Shown: positions 1 to 7,567, counted from the stretch's first letter. The stretch: 18,268 nt of DNA from Hydrogenophaga sp. (GCA_018335615.1 JAGXRS010000299.1:1-18268), one strand, 5' to 3'. Program-made: numbers and translations. Notes: a model not told the origin generated them from the sequence alone.

Positions 1-1
1 G

Positions 2-286
2 GTCGAGCTGCACCTGCGCACCACCGCGCCCGCGGGCGCGGCCGGGCCGGGCATCGAGATCTGCGTGCGCGACCATGGCCCGGGGGTGCCGGAGGAGCAG
101 CTGGCGCACCTGGCCGAGCCCTTCTTCCGCCCGGACACGGCCCGCACCCGCAGCGCCGGCGGCGTGGGCCTGGGCCTGCACCTGTGCCAGCTGGTGGCCC
201 ATGCCCATGGCGGCGGGTTGGTGGTGCGCAACGTGCACCCCGGCCTGGCGGTCACGGTGACGCTGCCGGGCCGCCTGCACGCTTGA
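2..286 (+). CDS. Sensor histidine kinase, C-terminal ATPase end (partial)
   Basis: The reading frame is open from the left edge and ends at TGA 284-286, so only about 94 C-terminal residues are present. They contain the end of a GHKL/HATPase_c domain: a G1 box (DHGPGVP), an F-box-like stretch (EPFFRPD) and a G2 box (GGVGLGL), which together bind ATP for autophosphorylation of the upstream histidine. The final strands (VVRNVHPGLAVTVTLP) match the usual end of this fold. The N box, phosphoacceptor histidine, sensor and membrane segments lie outside the window, so neither the signal nor the partner response regulator can be named. There is no receiver or other domain after the ATPase, which is typical of a classical membrane kinase. 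The family call is secure and the specific role is unknown. Confidence 0.9.
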   Translation, partial: VELHLRTTAPAGAAGPGIEICVRDHGPGVPEEQLAHLAEPFFRPDTARTRSAGGVGLGLHLCQLVAHAHGGGLVVRNVHPGLAVTVTLPGRLHA

Positions 287-294
287 AGTGCCGC

Positions 295-339
295 ATCTGC
301 CGGGTCTGCCGGGTCTGCCGGATCCGTCGGGTGCGCCGC
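295..339 (+). repeat. Degenerate 9-bp tandem repeat
   Basis: About five consecutive 9-bp units follow the kinase stop codon. The first three are nearly identical (consensus RTCTGCCGG at 295-303, 304-312 and 313-321). The next two (322-330 and 331-339) are degraded copies. The repeat lies in the 125-bp gap between the kinase and arsA, and I see no coding role for it. It could vary in copy number by slippage. It lies upstream of the arsA start, so it could in principle affect that promoter or leader. Confidence 0.6.
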
Positions 340-411
340 GTCCGGCCCTGTGCCATCGGGGCTTGACGCGTGTCACACCGTTCGCCCCCGGCTTGTGCCA
401 TGCTGACCCCC

Positions 412-2298
412 ATGAACACGAACCACCCGACCCCTGCGCTGCCTGGTTTCGCCACCGTCCCCACCCGCTTCCTGTTCTTCACTGGCAAGGGTGGGGTGGG
501 CAAGACCTCGCTGTCCACCGCCACCGCCATTGCCCTGGCCGACCAGGGGCTTCGGGTGCTGCTGGTCAGCACCGACGCGGCCTCCAATCTGGACGAGATG
601 CTGGGCATCACGCTGTCCAACCAGCCGGTGCCCGTGCCCGACGTGCCGCGCCTGTCCGTGATCAACATCGACCCCGATGCGGCGGCCGATGCCTACCGAC
701 TGCGCGTGCTGGCGCAGCTGGACGCCAGCGCATCCGACGACGAGCGCCAGACCGTGCGCGAACAGCTGTCTGGCGCGTGCACCACCGAAATCGCCGCCTT
801 CGACGAGTTCGCCGCGCTGCTGGCGGGCGGTGGCGCCGAGGGGAATGCCGGCGTGGCGTACGACCATGTGGTGTTCGACACCGCGCCCACCGGCCACACG
901 CTGCGCCTGCTCAGCCTGCCCAAGGCCTGGACCGGCTTCCTCGCGGGCAACGATCGCGGCGCCTCCTGCCTGGGGCCGCATTCGGGTCTGAAGATGCAAG
1001 AGGTGCGTTTCAACGCCGCGCTGCAGGCCCTGAGCGACCCGGCCCTCACCACCGTGGTCCTGGTGACCCGCCCCGACCCGCGCCCCATGCGCGAGGCGGC
1101 CCGCACCTCGGAGGAGTTGCGCCACCTGGGGCTGGCGAACCAGCGCCTGGCGGTCAATGGCGTGTTCCACGCCAGCGTGCCCGACGATCCGGTGGCAAGG
1201 GCCATCGAAGCCCTGGGCCGTGACGCCATGGATCGGCTGCCCGACGCGCTGGCCGCGCTCCCGCGTGACGAAGTGCCGCTGCGTGCTTTCGACACCGTGG
1301 GCCTGCCGGCCCTGCGGGCGCTGCTCGGTGGCACCGAGCCGCCGAGCGCCCTGTCCGACCCCGGCCCAGGCACAACGTACCCACCCACCGTTCGCCCTGA
1401 GCCTGTCGAAGGACTCTCACCATCTTCGGCCACCGCTCAGGAAGGGGACGCCGAGCCCCTTTCCCGCATGGCCGACGAGCTGGCGGCGGTAGGCCACGGC
1501 CTGATCATGGTCATGGGCAAGGGCGGTGTGGGCAAGACCACCATCGCCGCCGCGCTGGCGGTGGGCCTGGTGCAGCGCGGCCACAGCGTGCACCTCACCA
1601 CCACCGACCCGGCGGCGCATGTGGCCGATGCCCTGAGTGGCCTTTTGCCCGGTCTCAAACTCGGCCGTATCGACCCGCAGGCCGAGACGCAGGCCTACAT
1701 CCAGAAGATCATGGCCACACGCGGCAAGGACCTGGACGAACAGGGCAGGGCGCTGCTGCTGGAAGACCTGCAGTCGCCCTGCACCGAAGAGGTGGCCGTG
1801 TTCCATGCCTTCAGCCGCGTGGTGAACGAAGCGCGCAGCGCCTTTGTGGTGCTCGACACCGCGCCCACCGGCCACAGCCTGCTGCTGATGGACGCCACCG
1901 GCGCCTACCACCGCCAGATGGTGCAGCAGTACGAGGGCAAGACCGGTGGCAAGGGCCCGCACATCATCACCCCGCTCATGCGCCTGCAAGACGCGTCGAT
2001 GACGCGGGTGGTCATCGTCACCCTGCCCGAGGTGACACCGGTCAGCCAGGCCGCCGCGCTGCAGGACGACCTGCGCCGCGCCCACATCGAACCCTGGGCC
2101 TGGGTGATCAACAAGAGCATCGCCGCCACCGGCACCACCGACCCGCTGCTGCAGGCCCGCCTGGCCGGCGAAATCCGGCAGACTGCGCGGGTGGCCAACG
2201 GGCTGGCGCAGCGCACCTTCGTACTGCCCTGGTTGCCCGAGCCGCCCGTGGGCGTGGCCGCGCTGGGGGCGCTGGTGGCCGCATCCGGCACGGCCTGA
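412..2298 (+). CDS. arsA: ArsA-type arsenite-stimulated ATPase, two-domain
   Basis: This 628-residue protein has two homologous ArsA/GET3 halves in tandem. Half 1 has a deviant Walker A, GKGGVGKTS (25-33), and the DTAPTGHT signature (156-163). Half 2 repeats these as GKGGVGKTT (369-377) and DTAPTGHS (482-489). The three cysteines that bind As(III)/Sb(III) in plasmid R773 ArsA (C113, C172, C422) have clear counterparts here: C123 (GACTTE), C186 (SCLGP) and C457 (SPCTEE). In known systems ArsA is the cytosolic ATPase that energises the ArsB efflux pump. No arsR, arsD, arsB, arsC or acr3 lies within the window, so its partner must be encoded elsewhere, or its role differs. ATG 412 is chosen because homology begins soon after; GTG 370 and ATG 400 are in-frame alternatives, and no strong ribosome site separates them. 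The linker between the halves contains a dispersed repeat (about residues 326-335). Confidence 0.93.
   Translation: MNTNHPTPALPGFATVPTRFLFFTGKGGVGKTSLSTATAIALADQGLRVLLVSTDAASNLDEMLGITLSNQPVPVPDVPRLSVINIDPDAAADAYRLRVLAQLDASASDDERQTVREQLSGACTTEIAAFDEFAALLAGGGAEGNAGVAYDHVVFDTAPTGHTLRLLSLPKAWTGFLAGNDRGASCLGPHSGLKMQEVRFNAALQALSDPALTTVVLVTRPDPRPMREAARTSEELRHLGLANQRLAVNGVFHASVPDDPVARAIEALGRDAMDRLPDALAALPRDEVPLRAFDTVGLPALRALLGGTEPPSALSDPGPGTTYPPTVRPEPVEGLSPSSATAQEGDAEPLSRMADELAAVGHGLIMVMGKGGVGKTTIAAALAVGLVQRGHSVHLTTTDPAAHVADALSGLLPGLKLGRIDPQAETQAYIQKIMATRGKDLDEQGRALLLEDLQSPCTEEVAVFHAFSRVVNEARSAFVVLDTAPTGHSLLLMDATGAYHRQMVQQYEGKTGGKGPHIITPLMRLQDASMTRVVIVTLPEVTPVSQAAALQDDLRRAHIEPWAWVINKSIAATGTTDPLLQARLAGEIRQTARVANGLAQRTFVLPWLPEPPVGVAALGALVAASGTA
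1389..1414 (+). repeat. Dispersed palindromic repeat ('RPEPVEG' element) inside arsA
   Basis: The core at 1391-1410 is an imperfect palindrome with TTCG and CGAA ends and a CCTGAGCCTG centre. In the arsA frame it encodes RPEPVEG. From memory, this sequence type is a very common dispersed intergenic repeat in Burkholderiales and other high-GC proteobacteria, where it often appears in shadow reading frames. Here it lies in frame in the flexible linker between the two ArsA halves, where extra residues are tolerated. Only one copy is seen in this window, so its repetitive nature is knowledge-based and not shown here. Confidence 0.6.
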
Positions 2299-2351
2299 GC
2301 GCCTGGACCCACTCGTTCAGTTCGCCGCGGGGATGAGCGCGAAGCGGTGAC

Positions 2352-2408
2352 GAGGCGGCGCTGGCGCGGCACAGCGTTAAGACCTGCGCCGCGTCGCCGC
2401 CGTGCCTC
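2352..2408. terminator. Possible bidirectional terminator between convergent genes
   Basis: The 119-bp gap between the convergent arsA and alcohol dehydrogenase genes holds an imperfect GC-rich inverted repeat. Outer arms GAGGC (2352-2356) and GCCTC (2404-2408) enclose further GGCG/CGCC-type pairings and a central AT-containing loop around 2373-2380. There is no clear T-run on either side, so it could be a weak or factor-assisted terminator. Support is by eye only; no folding energy was computed. Confidence 0.3.
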
Positions 2409-2417
2409 AGCCCTCTC

Positions 2418-3554
2418 TCACATCGATGCTTCCAGCATCGCGCGGTAGTCGTCTTCGGTGGCGATGCGCGGATTGGTCTTGTGGCAGTGGTCGGCCATGG
2501 CGCCGGCGATCACGCGGTCAAAGAGCGCGGGCGTGACGCCCAGGGCACCCAGCCCGCTCGCCAGGCCCAGGCGGGCGCCCATGTCGCGCACGGCTTCGGC
2601 CACATCGCCTGCACTGCCCAGGCCCATGGCGTGGGCCATGCGCTGCAGGCGGCGGTCTTTCTGCATCGAATCGGCGGCGGCGTTGAAGCGGATCACGGCG
2701 GGCAGGAACAGGGCGTTGAGGGTGCCGTGGTGCAGGCGCGGGTCCACGCCGCCCAGGCTGTGGCTCAGGCTGTGCACGCAGCCCAGGCCTTTCTGGAACG
2801 CCATGGCGCCCTGCATGCTGGCGCTCATCATGTTCAGGCGTGCTTCGCGGTCCTGGCCATCTTTGGTGGCGCGCTCGATGTGGGCCCAGCCACGCTCCAG
2901 CCCGTCCAGCGCAATGCCGTCGGCTGGCGGGTTGAAGGCCGCCGACATGAAAGTCTCCATGCAGTGGGCGATGGCGTCCATGCCGGTGGCAGCGGTGAGC
3001 ATGGGGGGAAGGCCCAGCGTCAATTCGGGGTCGAGCAGGGCGGTCTTGGGCACCAGGTGCCAGCTGTGGAAGCCCAGCTTTCGGCCGTCGTCCACGATGA
3101 GGATGGCGCCGCGCGCCACTTCGCTGCCAGTGCCGGCGGTGGTGGGCACGGCAATGAGCGGCGGCACGGCGGCGGTGATCTTGGGCGAACCGCCTTCGAT
3201 GGTGGCGTAGGTCTTGAGCGGCCCTTCGTGTGCGGCCGCAATCGCCACGCCCTTGGCGCAGTCGATGGCGCTGCCGCCGCCCAGCGCGACCAGGCCGTCG
3301 CAGCCCTGGTCGCGGTAGATCGCCACGGCCGCGCGCACGGCGGCTTCGGTCGGGTTGGACGGCGTCTGGTCAAACACCGCCGGTTGCAGGCCGGGCAGGG
3401 CCGCGAGCGCCTGGTCCAGCAGGCCGGCAGCTTTCACCCCGGCGTCGGTCACCACCAGTGGGCGGCCGATACCGGCGCGTTCGCACTCGGCCTGCAACTG
3501 CGACAGCGCGCCAAAGTCGATCAGGATGTTTGTCACGTAGAGGATCTGGGCCAT
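2418..3554 (-). CDS. Iron-containing alcohol dehydrogenase (group III)
   Basis: This 378-residue cytosolic protein has the normal length for Fe-dependent alcohol dehydrogenases, which interconvert alcohols and aldehydes or ketones with NAD(P)H. The N-terminal dinucleotide-binding half has GGGS (92-95) and the PTTAGTGSE motif (137-145). The C-terminal helical half carries the metal ligands D193 and H197 (GMDAIAHCMET), H261 (CVHSLSH) and H275 or H276 (LHHGTLN), corresponding to D196, H200, H263 and H277 of FucO. The active site therefore looks intact. The substrate cannot be read from sequence; relatives act on lactaldehyde, 1,3-propanediol, 4-hydroxybutyrate, threonine or simple alcohols. It is transcribed away from the hydrolase/thioesterase pair, and a shared control region of 187 bp suggests, without proving, a common pathway. 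The start ATG (complement 3552-3554) gives the expected beginning of the fold. Confidence 0.93.
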   Translation of the reverse strand: MAQILYVTNILIDFGALSQLQAECERAGIGRPLVVTDAGVKAAGLLDQALAALPGLQPAVFDQTPSNPTEAAVRAAVAIYRDQGCDGLVALGGGSAIDCAKGVAIAAAHEGPLKTYATIEGGSPKITAAVPPLIAVPTTAGTGSEVARGAILIVDDGRKLGFHSWHLVPKTALLDPELTLGLPPMLTAATGMDAIAHCMETFMSAAFNPPADGIALDGLERGWAHIERATKDGQDREARLNMMSASMQGAMAFQKGLGCVHSLSHSLGGVDPRLHHGTLNALFLPAVIRFNAAADSMQKDRRLQRMAHAMGLGSAGDVAEAVRDMGARLGLASGLGALGVTPALFDRVIAGAMADHCHKTNPRIATEDDYRAMLEASM

Positions 3555-3565
3555 GGGTGTCTCGG

Positions 3566-3592
3566 GTTATGGTGCGGGGCGCTGCATGTCAA
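3566..3592 (-). promoter_or_regulatory. Candidate sigma-70 promoter for the alcohol dehydrogenase
   Basis: Reading the minus strand, a perfect -35 hexamer TTGACA (complement of 3587-3592) is followed after 15 bp by CATAAC (complement of 3566-3571), a 4/6 match to the -10 consensus. The spacing is shorter than ideal. It ends about 12 bp from the start codon, which would leave a very short leader. The exact -35 match makes it worth noting. Confidence 0.3.
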
Positions 3593-3741
3593 TGCCGGCC
3601 AAAAACTATACGACCGAGCCGTGGCCGCGCCAATGCGCCACCGGCTGCACCGGTCGCCCACAAGACAGTTCATGCACCCGCACCCCAGATCCTGCACCTT
3701 TCTCATGCCATTCATTAAAGAGTAACTTACATCACTGAGCC

Positions 3742-4728
3742 ATGAGCCACCCATCACATCCTCGCAGCCTGCTCACCACCGTGATGCGGAGCGTGCTCGA
3801 CAGAATGGCCCGCGCCGGGCACATGCCCCTGCACGCCTTGTCACCCACACAAGCCCGCCTGGCATACGAAGCCGGCGCCGGCGTACTCGACATTCCCGCC
3901 CACAAGCTCGCCCGAGTACAGGCGTTGCGCATTCCCGTGCGCGACGGCCATGCGCTACCTGCGCAGCTGTTCGCTCCCGCCACCGAAGATCCACTGCCGG
4001 TGCTGCTGTACCTGCATGGCGGCGGCTTCACGATTGGCAGCGTGGCCAGCCACGAACCCTTGTGCCGGCACCTGGCCCATCTGGGACGCTGCGCGGTGGT
4101 GTCCGTGGACTACCGGCTGGCCCCCGAGTGGAAATTTCCCACCGCCGTGTTTGACGCCTGGGACAGCCTGGCCTGGCTGCGCGAACAGGCCGGCACACTG
4201 CGGCTGGACGGCTCACGCATCGCCGTGGGGGGAGACAGCGCGGGCGGCACGCTGGCGGCCGTCACTGCCATCGCGGCCCGCGACGCCGGCTGGCCGCTGG
4301 CGCTGCAGTTGCTGTTCTACCCCGGTTGTGCCGGCCACCAGGACACACCCTCGCACCACACCTTCGCCAAGGGCTTCCTGCTAGAAGAGCCGCACATCCG
4401 CTATTTCTTCGGCCACTACCTGCGCAGCGAGGCCGACCGTGATGACTGGCGATTCGCACCACTGGACGGGGTGGACGAGCACGGCCAGCTGCGCGATCTC
4501 GACGGCGTGGCACCCGCGTGGTTCGGGCTGGCAGAATGCGACCCGCTGACCGACGAGGGCATGCTGTACGCCGACCGCCTGCGCATGGCCGGCGTGGCCG
4601 TGGACCTGGAAATTTACGCCGGTGTCGTGCACGGTTTCATCAATTTCGGGCGCGCCATTCCGCAGGCGCTGACGGCCCATGCCGACGCCGCACGCGCCCT
4701 CAGACACGCTTTTGGAGTTTCCGCATGA
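3742..4728 (+). CDS. Alpha/beta hydrolase of the hormone-sensitive lipase family (esterase)
   Basis: This 328-residue protein is a fold-3 alpha/beta hydrolase (HSL or bacterial family IV esterase), which hydrolyses short to medium acyl esters. The oxyanion-hole motif HGGGF is at 92-96, the nucleophile elbow GDSAGG at 164-169 with S166, the catalytic aspartate is D267 (ECDPLTDEG) and the catalytic histidine is H297 (VVHGF). All parts of the triad are in order and the length is normal. There is no signal peptide, so it should act in the cytosol. The stop codon overlaps the next start in an ATGA, indicating translational coupling to the thioesterase-acetyltransferase fusion. A purine-rich AAAGAG about 20 bp upstream and GAG closer in are the only ribosome-site candidates. 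The physiological ester is unknown. Confidence 0.92.
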   Translation: MSHPSHPRSLLTTVMRSVLDRMARAGHMPLHALSPTQARLAYEAGAGVLDIPAHKLARVQALRIPVRDGHALPAQLFAPATEDPLPVLLYLHGGGFTIGSVASHEPLCRHLAHLGRCAVVSVDYRLAPEWKFPTAVFDAWDSLAWLREQAGTLRLDGSRIAVGGDSAGGTLAAVTAIAARDAGWPLALQLLFYPGCAGHQDTPSHHTFAKGFLLEEPHIRYFFGHYLRSEADRDDWRFAPLDGVDEHGQLRDLDGVAPAWFGLAECDPLTDEGMLYADRLRMAGVAVDLEIYAGVVHGFINFGRAIPQALTAHADAARALRHAFGVSA

Positions 4729-5591
4729 CCGCCATCCAACGCTCGGACTTTCGCTTTTTTCATCGCCTGCGCGTGCGCTGGGCCGAGGTGGACATGCAGA
4801 AAATCGTGTTCAACGCCCACTACCTGATGTATTTCGACACCGCCATTGCCGACTACTGGCGCGTGCTGGCGCTGCCCTACGAGACGGCCATGCACCAGCT
4901 GGAAGGCGATCTGTACGTGGTGAAGGCCACGGTGGAGTTCCACGCCTCGGCCCGGGTGGATGACCAGATCGAGGTGGCCATGAAGTGCAGCCGCATCGGC
5001 ACGTCATCCATGACCTTCAACGGCGCCATCTTCCGGGGCGACGAGCACCTCATCAGCGGCGAGATCGTCTACGTCTTCGCCGACCCGACCACCCAGACTT
5101 CGCGCCCGGTACCGCCCCGCTTGCGCGACATCCTCATGGGTTACGAAGCCGGGGAAGACATGGCCGAACTGCGCGTGGGCGACTGGGCCACGCTGGGCAG
5201 CGACGCGCGTGCCCTGCGAACGGCCGTGTTCGTGGAAGAGCAGCGCATCCCGAAAGAACTCGAATGGGACGACGCCGACCCGCAGGCCCTGCACGCGGTG
5301 GCCTACAACCGGCTTGGCCAGGCCGTGGCCACCGGCCGGCTGCTGCCGAGCGAAGGCGGGGTGGCCAAGATCGGCCGCATGGCCGTCAACCGGGTGCTGC
5401 GTGGTTGCCACCTCGGTGGTGAGGTGCTGCAGGCACTGATGCATGCGGCCGGTGCGCGCGGCGACCACGAAGTGATGCTGCATGCCCAGCGCAGCGCCGT
5501 GGGCTTTTACACGCGCCAGGGCTTCCGGCCCCGGGGTGAGCCTTTCGAAGAGGCGGGCATGGAGCATCTGGAGATGTTCACGACCCTGTAA
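4725..5591 (+). CDS. Fusion protein: hotdog acyl-CoA thioesterase + GNAT acetyltransferase
   Basis: This 288-residue protein joins two enzymes. Residues 1 to about 140 form a YbgC/FadM-like 4-hydroxybenzoyl-CoA thioesterase hotdog domain. It has the motif AEVDMQKIVFNAHYL with the catalytic-type aspartate D23, followed by the usual YFD..IADYW helix. Residues from about 150 to 288 form a GNAT domain resembling ElaA/YjcF: AVFVEEQRIP, W181, an acceptor strand AKIGRMAVNRVLRG and the ending HAQRSAVGFYTRQGF. The acetyl-CoA loop, usually [R/Q]xxGx[G/A], reads R226-G-C-H229-L-G231, so the first glycine is replaced by histidine. A good ribosome site, GGAG at 4714-4717, sits 7 bp before ATG 4725, and the ATGA overlap couples translation to the esterase. 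Either domain could act alone; together they suggest handling of an acyl-CoA and its acyl or acetyl product. The substrate is unknown. Confidence 0.9.
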   Translation: MTAIQRSDFRFFHRLRVRWAEVDMQKIVFNAHYLMYFDTAIADYWRVLALPYETAMHQLEGDLYVVKATVEFHASARVDDQIEVAMKCSRIGTSSMTFNGAIFRGDEHLISGEIVYVFADPTTQTSRPVPPRLRDILMGYEAGEDMAELRVGDWATLGSDARALRTAVFVEEQRIPKELEWDDADPQALHAVAYNRLGQAVATGRLLPSEGGVAKIGRMAVNRVLRGCHLGGEVLQALMHAAGARGDHEVMLHAQRSAVGFYTRQGFRPRGEPFEEAGMEHLEMFTTL

Positions 5592-5688
5592 GGGCTGCGC
5601 AGTTGGCGCCCCACCCATCCAGATCGGGCAGGGCGAAGGGCCCTCTGTCTCTGCGTTGGGCCACACCCGGCGGGGGCGCTTCAGCGGC

Positions 5689-6582
5689 TCACCACTGCAG
5701 GGTTTCGTGGCGAGCGGCCGACAGCGTCCAGCCCGTGGCATGGCCGTCTTCACTGCCGGCCTCTTCGTGGGTATGTGTCCATTCGTGAAGGTTCACGACC
5801 CAGCGCGATGCGCCAGCACCTGCGCGCTCGTGGCCACCCGGGGCAGGCGCAGCGCGCAGCACCAGACTGCTGCGGGTACCGTAGCGCTGGCCCGGCATCC
5901 GGACGAACGGGCTGGACAGGGCGCGCTCCCAGTGCAGCGGTGCGCCCGTGGTCGGCAGGTCTTGTTCGTCGGCTGGGCTCTGGTTGCTTAGCGTGCGGCT
6001 CAGTGGCTCGATCCAGTGGGTGGCATTCGGGTGCTGTGCAGCCAGCCGGGCCGATTCGGCCACGGCCTGCTTCAGTTGGGTCGTCTTGGGCCAGGGCGTG
6101 TCGAGTGTGGCGTTCGATAGACCGTAGACGCCGGGTGGCAGTGCGCGGGCATGCAAGCGCGGGGACCCGGCTGCATGCGGTTGTGCCGGGTCGCGGTTGC
6201 CGATCCAGGCCCACGACCCGGCCTGGGCATCGCCCACCACCAGGTTGAATCCCCCGTAGGCGGCGGGATCAAGGGTCTCGGCCAGGTCTTGCCAGCCCAT
6301 GTCGCCCGACAGCCAGCGGGTGGGCAGTTCGCCCCGGCTGCGCCGTCCGGATCCTGGCTGGGCTTCGCGCACGTTCGTGAGCATCGCCACGCGGCCACCG
6401 GTGCCCACCCCCAGCCAGGTGCCGCCGTCGCGCAAGTCGCGTCCGGCCACCACCTCGCGCCCAGCGGACGCGGTCCACCGGTGCAAGGGGGCGGTGGGGC
6501 GGTCCAGGAACTCGTCCCGGTTGCCCGCGATCAGCAGCGGACAAGCGGGATGGACGTCCAGGGCGAAAGCGATCAGGCACAT
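5689..6582 (-). CDS. NRDE family protein (TANGO2 / DUF833)
   Basis: This 297-residue protein begins MCLIAF and has the defining NRDE motif at residues 21-24, followed by the family stretch GGTWLGV and TNVRE. These proteins are related to eukaryotic TANGO2 and have an Ntn-hydrolase-like fold, in which the invariant Cys2 could become an N-terminal nucleophile after methionine removal. The biochemical role is not settled; links to haem and lipid handling have been proposed for TANGO2. Its start lies 19 bp after the ygfZ stop on the same strand, with a GGAG-containing ribosome site, so the two form an operon. It converges with the thioesterase fusion across a 97-bp gap (5592-5688), in which I see no strong hairpin. 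Confidence 0.92.
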   Translation of the reverse strand: MCLIAFALDVHPACPLLIAGNRDEFLDRPTAPLHRWTASAGREVVAGRDLRDGGTWLGVGTGGRVAMLTNVREAQPGSGRRSRGELPTRWLSGDMGWQDLAETLDPAAYGGFNLVVGDAQAGSWAWIGNRDPAQPHAAGSPRLHARALPPGVYGLSNATLDTPWPKTTQLKQAVAESARLAAQHPNATHWIEPLSRTLSNQSPADEQDLPTTGAPLHWERALSSPFVRMPGQRYGTRSSLVLRAAPAPGGHERAGAGASRWVVNLHEWTHTHEEAGSEDGHATGWTLSAARHETLQW

Positions 6583-6601
6583 GCCCGTCCGTCTCCGGGG
6601 G

Positions 6602-7558
6602 TCAGATGTCGGCCAACAGCGGGTAGGGCAGGGGCAACAGCGTCAGCGCCGCGCCGCCGGGCTGACCGGCCGTCAGCGTTCCGCCCGCAGCCGCGGCGGT
6701 CTGCATCGACACCATCGCGTGCCATTCACCGGCGGGAGAAGCCGCCGCGGCGGCCACGGTGCCGCAGGCTTGCTCGGCGTCGCTGTCATGGAAGACATCC
6801 TGGCCCACGGCCAGCGCCTCGGCACAGCTGACCAGGTAGGCGCGGCGCTTGAGCGTGCCGCGGAACTGGCTGCGGGCCACCACTTCCTGCCCGGGGTAAC
6901 AGCCTTTCTTGAAGTTCACGCCGCCAATAGATTCGTAGTTGAGCATCTGCGGCACAAAAGCCTCCACGACCGGCTGCGTGAGCGTGACCACCCCGCTCAT
7001 CACGTCGAGCCATTGCCAGGTCGCCGTCTCCAGCGCCGGGCCGGCGGGGCGCTCGGTCGCCACACCCGGTGCACGGGGCGCGACCCACAGGGCGCGTTCG
7101 ACACCCTGGGCCGGGTACAGGCGCACCCAGCTGGCATCTCCCTCTGCCTGGGCCGACCAAGGCTGCGTGGGCAGGGCAGGAGAAAGGGAGCCGGCCACGC
7201 CACACACCTCAAAGGCATCGCTGGCGTCTGACAGCTTCACCTGCGCCCGCAACACGAACATGGACAGGCGCTTGAGCGTGGCGGGCAGCAGATCGCGGCT
7301 GCAGACCAGCAAGACATCGTCGTGGCTGCGTTTGAAACCGATGAAGCTCGCCGTCATGCGGCCCTTGGCTGTGCAGAAAGCGGCCAGACGGGCTTCGGAC
7401 AGGCCCAGCAGGGCAAAGTCCTGCGTCAGCTGCCCCTGCAAAAACTTGGCGGCTTCCGCGCCGTGGGCCCGAATGATGCCCAGGTGCGGCAGCATGGCCA
7501 CACCTTGCAGACCAGCGGCCATTGTGGCCAGGGAAGAAGTGCCAGAAGGAAGGGTCAT
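6602..7558 (-). CDS. ygfZ: Folate-binding protein YgfZ (Fe-S cluster assembly/repair)
   Basis: This 318-residue protein of the YgfZ/GcvT family carries the signature KGCYPGQE at 218-225 with the essential cysteine C220, preceded by NYESIGGVNF and followed by RSQFRGTLKRR. In E. coli, YgfZ is a tetrahydrofolate-dependent cytosolic factor that helps form or repair Fe-S clusters in enzymes such as MiaB. The domain order (GcvT-like N-terminal half, then a C-terminal barrel) and the length are normal. The frame is open further upstream to 7654, but the start at 7558 is chosen because the extension would overlap the divergent mltG start and has no family similarity. It leads the two-gene operon with the NRDE protein. 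It is divergent from mltG across about 94 bp. Confidence 0.92.
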   Translation of the reverse strand: MTLPSGTSSLATMAAGLQGVAMLPHLGIIRAHGAEAAKFLQGQLTQDFALLGLSEARLAAFCTAKGRMTASFIGFKRSHDDVLLVCSRDLLPATLKRLSMFVLRAQVKLSDASDAFEVCGVAGSLSPALPTQPWSAQAEGDASWVRLYPAQGVERALWVAPRAPGVATERPAGPALETATWQWLDVMSGVVTLTQPVVEAFVPQMLNYESIGGVNFKKGCYPGQEVVARSQFRGTLKRRAYLVSCAEALAVGQDVFHDSDAEQACGTVAAAAASPAGEWHAMVSMQTAAAAGGTLTAGQPGGAALTLLPLPYPLLADI

Positions 7559-7567
7559 GGGGGACGG

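Noticed and set aside
2481..3725. Plus-strand open frame of 414 codons opposite the alcohol dehydrogenase
   Set aside because: It is a shadow of the dehydrogenase with His/Gly/Ala-rich composition, while the minus-strand product has full family motifs.
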